The notes below the pieces were generated by a model that worked only from the letters and a program-made list of their open reading frames with translations, was not told where the DNA came from and made no database searches. This document shows, one piece after another, positions 1 through 8,534 of a DNA stretch of 21,405 nt (its first letter is position 1; every line of letters starts with the position of its first letter). The stretch is from Actinobacteria bacterium UBA7398 (GTDB taxonomy: Bacteria; Actinomycetota; Actinomycetes; Nanopelagicales; Nanopelagicaceae), in assembly GCA_002470135.1 (NCBI GenBank), contig DKNC01000069.1:1-21405 (forward strand). The letters run 5' to 3'. Position numbers and translations under genes: made by a program.

Positions 1-873
1 ACTGGTCGCAATTTAAAAATAGCAATCGATGCTGGCAATGGAATGGCGGGACACACAGCGCCTGCAGTAATGTCACGAATTAGCGCGGAAGTTTCGCCTA
101 TTTATTTTGAATTAGATGGATCATTTCCAAATCATGAGGCAAACCCAATTGCACCCGAGAATTTAGTAGATTTACAAAAACTCGTTAAGAAGCGGCACGC
201 TGATATTGGTTTAGCTTTTGATGGCGATGCTGATCGTTGTTTTCTGGTAGATGAAAAAGGTTCGTTGGTTGCTCCATCAGCTCTTACCGCGCTGATTGCG
301 GAACGGGAACTGAAAAAACGGCCAGGTTCTGGAATTATTTATAATTTAATCTCATCCAAGGCTGTTCCTGAAGTTATTTTAGAAAATGGCGGTACGCCAC
401 TTCGGAGCCGTGTGGGCCATTCATATATTAAAAAAATGATGGAAGAATCTGGTGCTATTTTTGGAGGCGAACATTCTGGCCATTTTTATTTTAAAGAGTT
501 TTGGCGAGCTGATTCTGGAATGTTGGCCGCGCTCCATGCAATTGCAGCGTTGCAAGAAAGTGCTGAACCGCTATCAAAATTACTAGAGCCATATCAAAGA
601 TATATTTCTAGCGGTGAGATTAATTCGGTAGTTAAAGATCAAGTTGCGTCAGTCACGTTTATTGAAAATCATTACCGTGAGTTAAGCGAGAAGAATTCAT
701 TGAATTTGGAATTTGATCATCTAGATGGGCTAACGGTGACAAGCGATAATTGGTGGTTCAACGTCCGGGCCTCAAATACCGAACCGTTGTTGCGGCTTAA
801 TGCTGAAGGCGATACCGAAGCCGAGATGGTCAAAATTCGCGATGAGGTGCGCAACATCATCAAGACGCGGTAA
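1..873 (+). CDS. manB: Phosphomannomutase/phosphoglucomutase (3' part)
   Basis: C-terminal 290 residues of an alpha-D-phosphohexomutase, which interconverts mannose-6-P and mannose-1-P (or the glucose equivalents) in the cytosol for cell-wall and glycan precursors. The frame is open from base 1, so the start lies outside the window. It enters in domain 2 with the family's IDAGNGMAG stretch. The metal-binding loop DGDADR is at nt 220-237, the sugar-recognition loop GGEHSGH begins at nt 463, and the phosphate-binding loop RASNTEP is at nt 766-786. All key elements visible here are intact. The catalytic phosphoserine loop would be upstream and cannot be seen. Placement before ahcY and mtrA matches the manB (pmmA) position in mycobacteria. 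Whether mannose or glucose phosphate is the preferred substrate cannot be decided from sequence. Confidence 0.93.
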   Translation, partial: TGRNLKIAIDAGNGMAGHTAPAVMSRISAEVSPIYFELDGSFPNHEANPIAPENLVDLQKLVKKRHADIGLAFDGDADRCFLVDEKGSLVAPSALTALIAERELKKRPGSGIIYNLISSKAVPEVILENGGTPLRSRVGHSYIKKMMEESGAIFGGEHSGHFYFKEFWRADSGMLAALHAIAALQESAEPLSKLLEPYQRYISSGEINSVVKDQVASVTFIENHYRELSEKNSLNLEFDHLDGLTVTSDNWWFNVRASNTEPLLRLNAEGDTEAEMVKIRDEVRNIIKTR

Positions 874-910
874 AGTACCCAGGTCTTGCAGGGCTAATTG
901 TTCGTCTAAT

Positions 911-916
911 GAGGAG
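911..916 (+). promoter_or_regulatory. Ribosome binding site fixing the ahcY GTG start
   Basis: GAGGAG lies nine bases before the GTG at 926. The next in-frame ATG (941) would be 24 bases away, too far, so GTG is chosen. Confidence 0.7.
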
Positions 917-925
917 ATTTCTTAA

Positions 926-2209
926 GTGAACCCAATAACCATGGCTATTCCAAAACATGACATCGCAGATGCATCACTCGCCGCCGAAGGTAAGAAGCGG
1001 ATCGAATGGGCAGAGCGGAATATGCCAGTTCTGGCACAGATTCGAGAACGGTTCGCTAAAGAACAACCATTTACTGGCGTTCGACTTGCAGCATGTATGC
1101 ACGTAACCACCGAGACTGCGAATTTAATGCGGACGCTAAAAGCTGGTGGCGCTGAGATAGCGCTTTGCGCTTCTAACCCGCTCTCAACTCAAGATGACAC
1201 TGCAGCTGCGCTAGTACATGAATATGGAATTTCAGTATTTGCAAGAAATGCAGTTGATCGCGATGGCTATTACAAGCACATCAATGCTGCGCTTGATATC
1301 GAACCACACCAAGTTTTTGATGATGGTTGCGACTTAGTAAATACTTTGCACACAACTCGTAAAGAATTGCTAGGCACAATTGTTGGCGGTTGCGAAGAGA
1401 CCACAACTGGCGTGATCCGATTGCACCAAATGGCAAAAGATGGTGCGCTAACTTTCCCAATGATTGCGGTAAATGACACCGACACCAAACATATGTTTGA
1501 TAATCGATACGGCACCGGACAATCAACACTTGATGCAATTTTCCGCGCAACTAATACTTTGCTTGCTGGAAAAATCTTGGTTGTTGCTGGTTTTGGATAC
1601 TGTGGTAAAGGTGTTGCAGAGCGCGCCAAGGGTATGGGCGCTGATGTAGTTGTAACTGAAATTGACCCAACAAAAGCACTTGATGCGATGATGCAGGGCT
1701 ATCGCGTAATGCCAATGTACGAAGCCGCAAAAATTGGTGATGTTTTCATCACTGTTACTGGAAACCGAGATGTACTTAGATCAGAACATTTCTCAATGAT
1801 GAAAGATGGCGCAATTCTTGCTAACTCAGGTCACTTTGATATTGAGATCGATGTCGCTTGGTTAGAAAAATTCGCAAAGCAAAAAAACAAGAAAATCCGA
1901 CACCAAACCGATGAATATGTTCTATCTGATGATCGTAGAATTCTTTTGGTTGCAGAAGGTCGATTAGTAAATCTAGGCGCTGCTGAAGGTCACCCTGCCG
2001 CAGTAATGGACATGTCATTCTCCGATCAAGCACTCACTGCGGAATGGCTAGTTAAGGCTGCAAGCTCCCTAACTGCAGGCGTACATAACGTGCCTATCGA
2101 AATTGATAAAGAAGTGGCACGATTAAAGTTGCAAAGTATGGGTGGCGAGATCGATACTTTAACTCCAGAACAGTTCTCGTATTTGAATTCGTGGGAGCAC
2201 GGTAGCTAA
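926..2209 (+). CDS. ahcY: S-adenosylhomocysteine hydrolase, short form
   Basis: Cytosolic NAD-dependent enzyme splitting S-adenosylhomocysteine into homocysteine and adenosine, relieving product inhibition of methyltransferases. It has 427 residues. Visible signatures: HVTTETANL (about 59-67), the catalytic CEETTTG (156-162, Glu158), NDTDTKHMFDNRYG with Lys188 and Asp192, the Rossmann loop GFGYCGKG (222-229), and SGHFDIEID (301-309) near the nicotinamide. It ends in LNSWEHGS and lacks the C-terminal Lys/Tyr tail that reaches the partner subunit's NAD in the ~480-495-residue enzymes of most bacteria, including Mycobacterium. In this it resembles the short archaeal/Thermotoga type. The GTG start is supported by GAGGAG. 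The TAA stop directly abuts the mtrA ATG, so the two are very likely cotranscribed. Function is near certain; cofactor details are inferred. Confidence 0.96.
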   Translation: MNPITMAIPKHDIADASLAAEGKKRIEWAERNMPVLAQIRERFAKEQPFTGVRLAACMHVTTETANLMRTLKAGGAEIALCASNPLSTQDDTAAALVHEYGISVFARNAVDRDGYYKHINAALDIEPHQVFDDGCDLVNTLHTTRKELLGTIVGGCEETTTGVIRLHQMAKDGALTFPMIAVNDTDTKHMFDNRYGTGQSTLDAIFRATNTLLAGKILVVAGFGYCGKGVAERAKGMGADVVVTEIDPTKALDAMMQGYRVMPMYEAAKIGDVFITVTGNRDVLRSEHFSMMKDGAILANSGHFDIEIDVAWLEKFAKQKNKKIRHQTDEYVLSDDRRILLVAEGRLVNLGAAEGHPAAVMDMSFSDQALTAEWLVKAASSLTAGVHNVPIEIDKEVARLKLQSMGGEIDTLTPEQFSYLNSWEHGS

Positions 2210-2902
2210 ATGACATCGGTATTGGTCGTTGATGATGATCAAGACCTTGCCGAAATGTTAGGAATCGTTTTAAACGGCGCAGGTATTGAAGTTGATTTAG
2301 TTAGTCGTGGCGACGAAGTGATGGATGTTTTTCGAAATAATCCACCAGATTTAGTTTTGCTCGACATAATGCTTCCTGGTCTTGATGGCATCGAAGTTTG
2401 TCGTCAAATAAGAGCTTTTTCGGTAAGAGTTCCAATCGTTATGCTCACCGCCAAGGGCGATACACATGATGTAGTACTTGGTCTTGAAGCTGGCGCTGAC
2501 GATTACATGGTTAAGCCGTTCAAACCTTCTGAGCTAGTAGCGCGAATTCGTACTCGATTACGTAGAACTTCTAGCGAACTTTCGGGAATTTTATCGTTAG
2601 CAGATATCGCAATTGATATTTTAGAACATACGATTACTCGTGGTGGGAAAGAGATTCCTTTAACAAGATTGGAATTTGATTTATTAGTAGCGTTAGCAAA
2701 AGAACCTGGACGAGTATTCACCAGAGAAGCTTTGCTAAGCGAAGTTTGGGGCTATCGACATTCAACAGACACTCGATTAGTAAATGTCCACATCCAAAGG
2801 TTGCGAGCTAAAGTTGAACATGATCCAGAAAATCCAACAATCATTACGACCATTCGAGGAATAGGTTATAAAGCAGGAGTTTCTGGAACCCGAGGCCACT
2901 AG
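2210..2902 (+). CDS. mtrA: Response regulator MtrA (OmpR/PhoB class)
   Basis: DNA-binding response regulator partnered with MtrB. In actinobacteria MtrA controls cell-wall turnover, division and osmotic responses. It has 230 residues. The receiver domain (1-115) has the acidic pocket Asp8/Asp9/Asp10, phosphoacceptor Asp52 in LVLLDIMLPG, Thr80 and Lys102 in DDYMVKPF. A winged-helix domain (about 130-225) carries LTRLEFDLL, a recognition helix in STDTRLVNVHIQRLRAKVE, and the IRGIGYKAG wing. The ATG follows the ahcY stop with no gap, and mtrB starts two bases after its stop, so this is a tight operon. In mycobacteria tmk lies between ahcY and mtrA; it is absent here. Assignment rests on sequence resemblance to MtrA together with the MtrB/SecA neighbourhood. 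Confidence 0.94.
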   Translation: MTSVLVVDDDQDLAEMLGIVLNGAGIEVDLVSRGDEVMDVFRNNPPDLVLLDIMLPGLDGIEVCRQIRAFSVRVPIVMLTAKGDTHDVVLGLEAGADDYMVKPFKPSELVARIRTRLRRTSSELSGILSLADIAIDILEHTITRGGKEIPLTRLEFDLLVALAKEPGRVFTREALLSEVWGYRHSTDTRLVNVHIQRLRAKVEHDPENPTIITTIRGIGYKAGVSGTRGH

Positions 2903-2904
2903 CC

Positions 2905-4452
2905 GTGCGTGGATTTAAGATTTATAAAGGTTTTCGAACTTCTTTAACTTTGCGAGTTCTAAGTACAACCTTTGTTTTAACCACAATCGTCTTATGGGTA
3001 GTGGGATCTGCGCTCCTGAATCGAATCTCCACTGGAGTGGTTAATGAAAAAATTAAAGCAGCCCTTTCGGAATCCACGCTCGCGGTCTATTCTGCCCAAT
3101 TCAGATTCACTGGCGGCGGAGTTACAGATGCTGCACTTAAGAAAATTGCCCAAGAAGTTGTAAACGCAAAAAAAGCAATCAGAGCAACCGAGTCTGGCCG
3201 TGAAGTAATTTTGATTAGGTCTGCCAAAAATTTAGATCCTGAGGTAGCAATTGACACTGTATCTAATCGCGTTTCTTATGAATCAATTCCATCGGAACTG
3301 CGAGTTCGTCTTTTGGATAGCGGAGATCCAGTTTGGGCAAGATCAATAATTCAATATGCAGATGGACATAAAGTTCCAGGAATTGTTGTAGGAGATAAAT
3401 TAAGTATTCCTAGAGTTGGCCCTTACGACATCTATTTTCTTTTCAGTTTTGAAAGCCAAGTAAATACGCTTAATTTAGTAAAGAATTATTTATTTTTGGC
3501 TGGATTCATCCTGCTATTACTTATCGTCGGCATTACTTGGTTGGTTGTTCGGCAAGTAATCGACCCAGTTAGAGACGCGGCAAAGATTGCAGAAGAATTT
3601 ACTGCCGGAGAACTTGAGAAGAGAATGTCAGTTGTTGGCAGTGATGAGATATCTCGACTCGGAATTTCATTTAATGCGATGGCAAACTCGATAGAGCAAC
3701 AAATTAAACGTCTGGAAAACTTATCTAAGGTGCAGCAACGATTTGTATCTGACGTTTCACACGAATTAAGAACCCCACTGACCACTATTCGAATGGCTTC
3801 TGACTTGATTTATGCTTACCGAGATAAATTTGAACCCAACATTTCTAGAAGCGCAGAATTATTACAATCCCAAATAGATCGGTTCGAGTTATTGCTGGCG
3901 GATTTATTGGAAGTTAGTAGATTTGACGCTACCGAAGCGGCAATGGAGATGAGTGAAATTGATCTAAACGAAATGGTCGATCGATGTATTACAGATTTAA
4001 CTTTAATTTCAGCAGAGAAAAACGTCGTTGTAAATTTAGAGAAAGACTTGGTAAACCCAATTGTTTCAGCAGATGCGCGCCGAATTGAACGAATTTTGCG
4101 AAATCTCCTAACAAACGCAATCGATCATGCAAATGAAAAACCGGTAGATGTAACCATTAAATCCAATAGCTCTGCGGCTTCGGTGAGTATTCGTGATTAC
4201 GGAATTGGAATCGACCCAGCTCAAGTGCCGCGAGTTTTTGACAGATTCTGGCGTGCTGATCCAGCTCGAGCGCGGAGTAGAGGTGGAACTGGTTTAGGAC
4301 TTTCAATCGCCCAAGAAGATGCCCACTTACATAATGGCACCTTAAAAGCCTGGGGAAAATTAAACGAAGGCGCTCAATTTATACTTACACTACCGCGCAA
4401 AATCGGCTGGAAAATTGAAACGGAACCGATCGAACTCTTAACAACTAAATAA
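2905..4452 (+). CDS. mtrB: Sensor histidine kinase MtrB
   Basis: Membrane sensor kinase that phosphorylates MtrA. It has 515 residues with a GTG start two bases after mtrA. Membrane segments are at about 17-38 and 195-215, enclosing an extracytoplasmic sensor region of roughly 155 residues. A HAMP linker follows (about 216-268, with DEISRLGISFNAMA). The dimerisation/phosphoacceptor helix has VSHELRTPL with His286. The ATPase domain has the N box RNLLTNAIDHA (Asn400, Asn404), the G1 box DYGIGID (431-437) and the G2 box GGTGLGLSI (460-468). All kinase motifs are intact. In mycobacteria and streptomycetes the next gene is the lipoprotein lpqB, which modulates MtrB. Here only 88 bases separate mtrB from comF and no lpqB remains, so this kinase probably works without it in this locus. 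Confidence 0.94.
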   Translation: MRGFKIYKGFRTSLTLRVLSTTFVLTTIVLWVVGSALLNRISTGVVNEKIKAALSESTLAVYSAQFRFTGGGVTDAALKKIAQEVVNAKKAIRATESGREVILIRSAKNLDPEVAIDTVSNRVSYESIPSELRVRLLDSGDPVWARSIIQYADGHKVPGIVVGDKLSIPRVGPYDIYFLFSFESQVNTLNLVKNYLFLAGFILLLLIVGITWLVVRQVIDPVRDAAKIAEEFTAGELEKRMSVVGSDEISRLGISFNAMANSIEQQIKRLENLSKVQQRFVSDVSHELRTPLTTIRMASDLIYAYRDKFEPNISRSAELLQSQIDRFELLLADLLEVSRFDATEAAMEMSEIDLNEMVDRCITDLTLISAEKNVVVNLEKDLVNPIVSADARRIERILRNLLTNAIDHANEKPVDVTIKSNSSAASVSIRDYGIGIDPAQVPRVFDRFWRADPARARSRGGTGLGLSIAQEDAHLHNGTLKAWGKLNEGAQFILTLPRKIGWKIETEPIELLTTK

Positions 4453-4540
4453 AGAACGATTGATAACCACAACTAAAAGATATTCACCACTTTTCAATTT
4501 TTACAAAGAGGTTTGGGATATAAATTGAGATAGTGCATCA

Positions 4541-5236
4541 ATGCGTATGTTTTTAGATGCAATTCGAACTTTGATTTATCCCAGTTATTGTCTGATGTGT
4601 AATCAACCGAATACTCCACTTTGCACTTCTTGTAGATACAAGTGGCAAAACTCGTCACGTGATTTTTTAATTTCGAATCACAAAGTATCGGCTGCGATTC
4701 CATATGATGATCGGGTGGCTCGGATAGTTCTATCTGCTAAAGAAGATAATTTAGAGGCTGCGAAAGATTGCATCTTGATTGGTTTAAATGCAGCCTTCAG
4801 ACAATTGGTTCGCGTACAAGATATCCCCGACGCTACACTCTTGATTTCTATTCCATCTTCGCAAGCTGCCAACCGCAGAAGAGGTGGTGATTATTTATTC
4901 AATCTTTCGCATCAAATTCCTAAGAATTCAAAATACCCAATCTCCAAATTGTTAACCGCTCCTAAGGCTCCATTGCTTTTTCAAAAATCAAATGTGCGAG
5001 ATCAATCTGGATTAACTGCGCGAGAACGTATGCAAAATATGGAATCTGCCATTTATGTGAACCCAAGAATTGCAGCTAAATTAAAAGATTCACATACCAC
5101 TGTCTTGTTAATGGACGATGTCATAACTAGCGGAGCAACCCTGAAATCGGCGATTTCTGCGCTAGTAGCCAGCAAAATCACAGTAATTGGTGCGATTGCT
5201 GCGTGTGCGTCGCGGCACCAAATGCGAATACCATAG
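4541..5236 (+). CDS. comF: ComF-family phosphoribosyltransferase-like protein
   Basis: 231 residues with the ComF layout. An N-terminal zinc finger has Cys17, Cys20, Cys28 and Cys31 (CLMC...CTSC). A type I phosphoribosyltransferase fold follows, with the PRPP-binding loop VLLMDDVITSGAT (about 188-200, Asp192/Asp193). ComF homologues help take up transforming single-stranded DNA in competent bacteria, but many hosts are not competent and the enzymatic substrate is unknown. The usual ComF motif around the RGFNQ position reads RRRGGDYLFNLS (112-123) here. It lies between mtrB and secA as in mycobacteria (Rv3242c position), and its stop is four bases before the secA ATG. No strong ribosome binding site precedes 4541. 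A -10-like GATAGT six bases upstream would fit a leaderless start. Confidence 0.85.
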   Translation: MRMFLDAIRTLIYPSYCLMCNQPNTPLCTSCRYKWQNSSRDFLISNHKVSAAIPYDDRVARIVLSAKEDNLEAAKDCILIGLNAAFRQLVRVQDIPDATLLISIPSSQAANRRRGGDYLFNLSHQIPKNSKYPISKLLTAPKAPLLFQKSNVRDQSGLTARERMQNMESAIYVNPRIAAKLKDSHTTVLLMDDVITSGATLKSAISALVASKITVIGAIAACASRHQMRIP

Positions 5237-5240
5237 GCCA

Positions 5241-7910
5241 ATGGTTGCGATACTCGACAGGATTCTCCGCGCGGGCGAAGGCCGTACCCTAAAGCGACTA
5301 CAGAAAATTGCCGTCGAAGTAAACAGTGAAGAAACGTTAATAGCAGCGCTAACCGATGAACAATTGCGCGCTAAGACCGAAGAATTTCGCAATCGCTTTA
5401 ATGATGGTGAATCCCTTGATGAATTACTCCCAGAAGCATTTGCAGTTGTCCGTGAGGCTGCGAAGCGAACTCTAGGGCAACGACATTACGATGTTCAGAT
5501 GATGGGCGGCGCCGCACTTCATAGTGGAAATATCGCGGAGATGCGGACTGGAGAAGGAAAGACATTGGTCGCGACGTTACCTGCGTACTTAAATGCGCTG
5601 CCTGGGCTTGGGGTACACGTTGTTACGACTAATGATTACCTAGCAGAGCGCGACAGCGAATGGATGGGTCGAATCCATAGATTTTTAGGATTGAAAGTTG
5701 GTGTAATTCTCGCTTCGATGTCGCCGAGCGAACGGCGTGAACAATATGCCGCAGATATTACTTACGGAACAAATAACGAATTCGGCTTTGATTATTTGCG
5801 TGACAACATGGCTTGGTCTCTCGAAGATTGTGTCCAACGAAAACATAATTACGCAATCGTTGACGAAGTGGATTCAATTCTTATTGACGAGGCCCGAACT
5901 CCGTTAATTATCTCCGGACCTGCCGATAAAGCCACTAAATGGTATGTTGAATTCGCAAATATTGTGGCACGACTTTCGCGTGATACTCATTATGAAGTCG
6001 ATGAGAAAAAGCGAACTGTTGGAATTTTGGAATCAGGTGTAACTAAAGTTGAAGAATTTTTAGGAATTGAAAATTTATATGAATCCGTAAATACCCCAAT
6101 GATTGGCTATTTAAATAACGCAATTAGAGCAAAAGAACTGTTTAAGCGAGACAAAGACTATGTTGTAATGAATGGCGAATTGCTGATTGTTGATGAGCAC
6201 ACAGGCCGCATGCTTTCAGGGCGTCGCTACAGCGAAGGGTTACACCAAGCTTTAGAAGCCAAAGAAAAAGTTGAGATTAAAGACGAGAACCAAACACTCG
6301 CCACAATTACACTCCAAAATTATTTCCGACTTTACGAAAAAATTTCTGGCATGACTGGAACCGCGATGACTGAGGCTTCGGAATTTATGCAGATTTATAA
6401 GCTCGGCGTAATCCCAATTCCTACAAATCGTGACATGCAACGATTGGATCAAGCGGATTTAGTTTACAAAACCGAAGCCGCAAAATTTGAAGCAGTCGCT
6501 AGCGATATTGTGGAGCGCCACCGCAAAGGGCAACCGGTTTTAGTAGGAACAGTAAGCGTTGAAAAATCTGAATTGCTTTCGCTAACTCTTCGCAAAAAGG
6601 GAATTCCGCACGAAGTTTTAAACGCAAAACAACATGAACGGGAAGCTGCAGTAATTGCACGTGCCGGAACCCTTGGCGCTGTAACCGTTGCGACAAATAT
6701 GGCTGGTCGTGGAACTGACATCATGCTCGGTGGTAACCCTGAATTTATGGCTGATTTTGAATTGCAGCGCCAAGGCATTTCGCCAGTAGATAACGCGGAT
6801 CAATATGAAAATTTATGGCCGAATGAAATTGCTAAACAAAAATCCGCAGTTGCTAAAGAACACGAAGAAGTTGTAGCCCTTGGTGGACTTTATGTACTCG
6901 GTACCGAGCGCCATGAATCCCGCCGCATTGATAATCAATTACGTGGTCGATCTGGCCGTCAAGGCGACCCTGGTGAATCTCGCTTTTATTTATCGCTACA
7001 AGATGAATTAATGCGTCGCTTCAATTCAGCAATGGTGGAACGATTCTTGACCGCTGCAGGTATCCCCGAAGATCAACCAATCGAATCCAAAATGGTTTCA
7101 AACGCCATCCGTTCAGCGCAAACTCAAGTCGAATCCCAGAACTTTGAAATGCGTAAAAATGTATTGAAATATGACGATGTTATGAACCGCCAACGTGAAG
7201 TTGTTTACGGGGAGCGCCGTGAAGTTTTGGAAGGTGCCGATATAAATGAACAAGTTTCCGAATTTATCGACGACACCATTTCGGCTTATGTAAATTCTGC
7301 AACGGGTGCGGGCTTCCCCGAAGATTGGGATTTAGATACGTTATGGACCGCTTTAAAATCACTCTACCCAATTTCATTTACAGTCACAGACGTTGAAACT
7401 GAAATAGGTGGCCGGGCCGGTATCGATAATGAATATCTGCTAACTAAAATTATTGATGACTCTAGAATCCAATATACAAATCGCGAATCAACTCTCACCC
7501 CTGAAGTTATGCGAGAATTGGAACGAAAAGTCTTACTCTCAGTGTTAGATCGTAAATGGCGAGAGCATCTATACGAAATGGATTATCTACAAGAAGGCAT
7601 TGGGTTGCGCGCAATGGCGCAACGTGATCCATTAGTTGAGTATCAAAAAGAAGGTTACGAACTTTTCGCTGCAATGATGGAATCAATCAAAGAAGAGATG
7701 GTTGGCTATCTATTCAATGTCGAAGTAAGTGTGGAATCCGATGGCGTGGAAGCAAAGGGTTTACAACAAAATAAACCGACTCAAGAATTGAAATATACGG
7801 CGCCAAGTGAATCTGGAACCATAAGTCGGGAGAACAGTGTTTCTAGAAACTCACCATGTCCTTGTGGATCCGGTAAAAAATATAAACGATGTCATGGTGC
7901 GCCAAACTAG
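5241..7910 (+). CDS. secA: Preprotein translocase ATPase SecA
   Basis: Cytosolic/peripheral motor ATPase that drives unfolded preproteins through SecYEG. It has 889 residues from the ATG at 5241. The frame stays open upstream to 5187, but those 18 codons overlap comF and are unlike any SecA N-terminus, whereas MVAILDRILRAGEGRTLKRL matches the family. Walker A is RTGEGKT (Lys107), Walker B DEVD at 208-211, followed by the SecA signature region IDEARTPLIISG. Motif VI is in LRGRSGRQGDPGESRF. The C-terminal zinc-binding SecB/ribosome tail is present with Cys873, Cys875, Cys884 and His885. The protein is close to mycobacterial SecA1 throughout. comF ends four bases upstream, suggesting translational coupling. 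In mycobacteria an hpf gene sits between comF and secA; it is missing here. Confidence 0.97.
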   Translation: MVAILDRILRAGEGRTLKRLQKIAVEVNSEETLIAALTDEQLRAKTEEFRNRFNDGESLDELLPEAFAVVREAAKRTLGQRHYDVQMMGGAALHSGNIAEMRTGEGKTLVATLPAYLNALPGLGVHVVTTNDYLAERDSEWMGRIHRFLGLKVGVILASMSPSERREQYAADITYGTNNEFGFDYLRDNMAWSLEDCVQRKHNYAIVDEVDSILIDEARTPLIISGPADKATKWYVEFANIVARLSRDTHYEVDEKKRTVGILESGVTKVEEFLGIENLYESVNTPMIGYLNNAIRAKELFKRDKDYVVMNGELLIVDEHTGRMLSGRRYSEGLHQALEAKEKVEIKDENQTLATITLQNYFRLYEKISGMTGTAMTEASEFMQIYKLGVIPIPTNRDMQRLDQADLVYKTEAAKFEAVASDIVERHRKGQPVLVGTVSVEKSELLSLTLRKKGIPHEVLNAKQHEREAAVIARAGTLGAVTVATNMAGRGTDIMLGGNPEFMADFELQRQGISPVDNADQYENLWPNEIAKQKSAVAKEHEEVVALGGLYVLGTERHESRRIDNQLRGRSGRQGDPGESRFYLSLQDELMRRFNSAMVERFLTAAGIPEDQPIESKMVSNAIRSAQTQVESQNFEMRKNVLKYDDVMNRQREVVYGERREVLEGADINEQVSEFIDDTISAYVNSATGAGFPEDWDLDTLWTALKSLYPISFTVTDVETEIGGRAGIDNEYLLTKIIDDSRIQYTNRESTLTPEVMRELERKVLLSVLDRKWREHLYEMDYLQEGIGLRAMAQRDPLVEYQKEGYELFAAMMESIKEEMVGYLFNVEVSVESDGVEAKGLQQNKPTQELKYTAPSESGTISRENSVSRNSPCPCGSGKKYKRCHGAPN

Positions 7911-7913
7911 AAA

Positions 7914-8498
7914 TTAGATTAGAAAAAGTTCGGTACATAACCAACGCTTATCAACCCCCTCAAATCTAATCACTAGCGACCTAATTCGCTCACCAAATCT
8001 GAGCGTTACTGTTATTTCTTCCACGCCTTCGATTGGTTGACTCCGATAAATTTTGCGAACTTTTGGAAGCGTGCTAATCGAGCCAATTTTGCGGATAAGT
8101 TCTTGGTAGATAGCGCGATGACACCATCGGGAGAGTTGTTGCGGAGCTCGTTGTCCGACCCATATTTCTAGCAGACTAACCACAAATTTCTTTAGCCAAG
8201 GTTCAATATCTGGTAGTTCATCTAGTGCGCTTGGTTGCGGCGCAAAATCCGGATCGTATTCATCCCCAAATGTTGTTGGTATTAAATAAAGCTTTCGAGT
8301 AGTTACGCTCGCATCTGGTTCTGGTGGTGGTTGAAATAGCGCGAGCATGGGATGTGACCAAAGCTGCGAGTCAAAATTGAAGTTTGGTTCTGCCAAGCTA
8401 ACTTCGTGGAATTGGATTTCATCAGTATCTATATTTGTCATGGCGAGATCTTGATCGAAAACTACCGAGAGTAAATCGGGCAAAGGCTGAGGTTTCAT
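7914..8498 (-). CDS. Rv3235-family protein (DUF6459-like), function unknown
   Basis: 194 residues, no membrane segment, no known enzymatic motif. The C-terminal half (about 95-194) resembles the actinobacterial Rv3235 family: a helix with LKKFVVSLLEIWVGQRAPQQLSRW (split here by the family's conserved G-R-P-Q-L-W pattern), a YQELIRK helix, then beta strands ending WLCTELFLI. The N-terminal ~90 residues are acidic, proline-rich and probably disordered. It is convergent with secA with only three bases between stops. Members of this family sit beside secA in many actinobacteria, so a link to secretion or division is possible, but nothing in the sequence shows a role. The start at 8498 lacks a clear ribosome binding site; an internal Met20 is an alternative start. 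Confidence 0.72.
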   Translation of the reverse strand: MKPQPLPDLLSVVFDQDLAMTNIDTDEIQFHEVSLAEPNFNFDSQLWSHPMLALFQPPPEPDASVTTRKLYLIPTTFGDEYDPDFAPQPSALDELPDIEPWLKKFVVSLLEIWVGQRAPQQLSRWCHRAIYQELIRKIGSISTLPKVRKIYRSQPIEGVEEITVTLRFGERIRSLVIRFEGVDKRWLCTELFLI

Positions 8499-8514
8499 CG
8501 GCTGAAGGGATGAC

Positions 8515-8523
8515 TGTGGATAA
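8515..8523 (-). promoter_or_regulatory. Perfect DnaA-box match (TTATCCACA)
   Basis: The + strand reads TGTGGATAA, whose complement TTATCCACA is the DnaA-box consensus. It lies in the 36-base gap between two divergent genes and overlaps a possible -10 (TAACTT, 8521-8526). One perfect 9-mer in a window of this size is not improbable by chance. Confidence 0.3.
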
Positions 8524-8534
8524 CTTATTAGAAA

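Noticed and set aside
874..925. SAH riboswitch or promoter before ahcY
   Set aside because: Only 52 bases are available with no recognisable riboswitch core. A TTGCAG/TAATGA pair would start transcription after the GAGGAG site, so it does not fit.
4494..4703. 69-residue - strand frame over the mtrB-comF gap
   Set aside because: Mostly antisense to comF, no ribosome binding site or recognisable protein features.
5187..5240. Upstream extension of secA by 18 codons
   Set aside because: It lies inside comF in another frame and is unlike SecA N-termini; the ATG at 5241 begins the conserved sequence.
8511..8523. Replication origin at the DnaA box
   Set aside because: A single box, no AT-rich unwinding element and no dnaA/dnaN neighbourhood.
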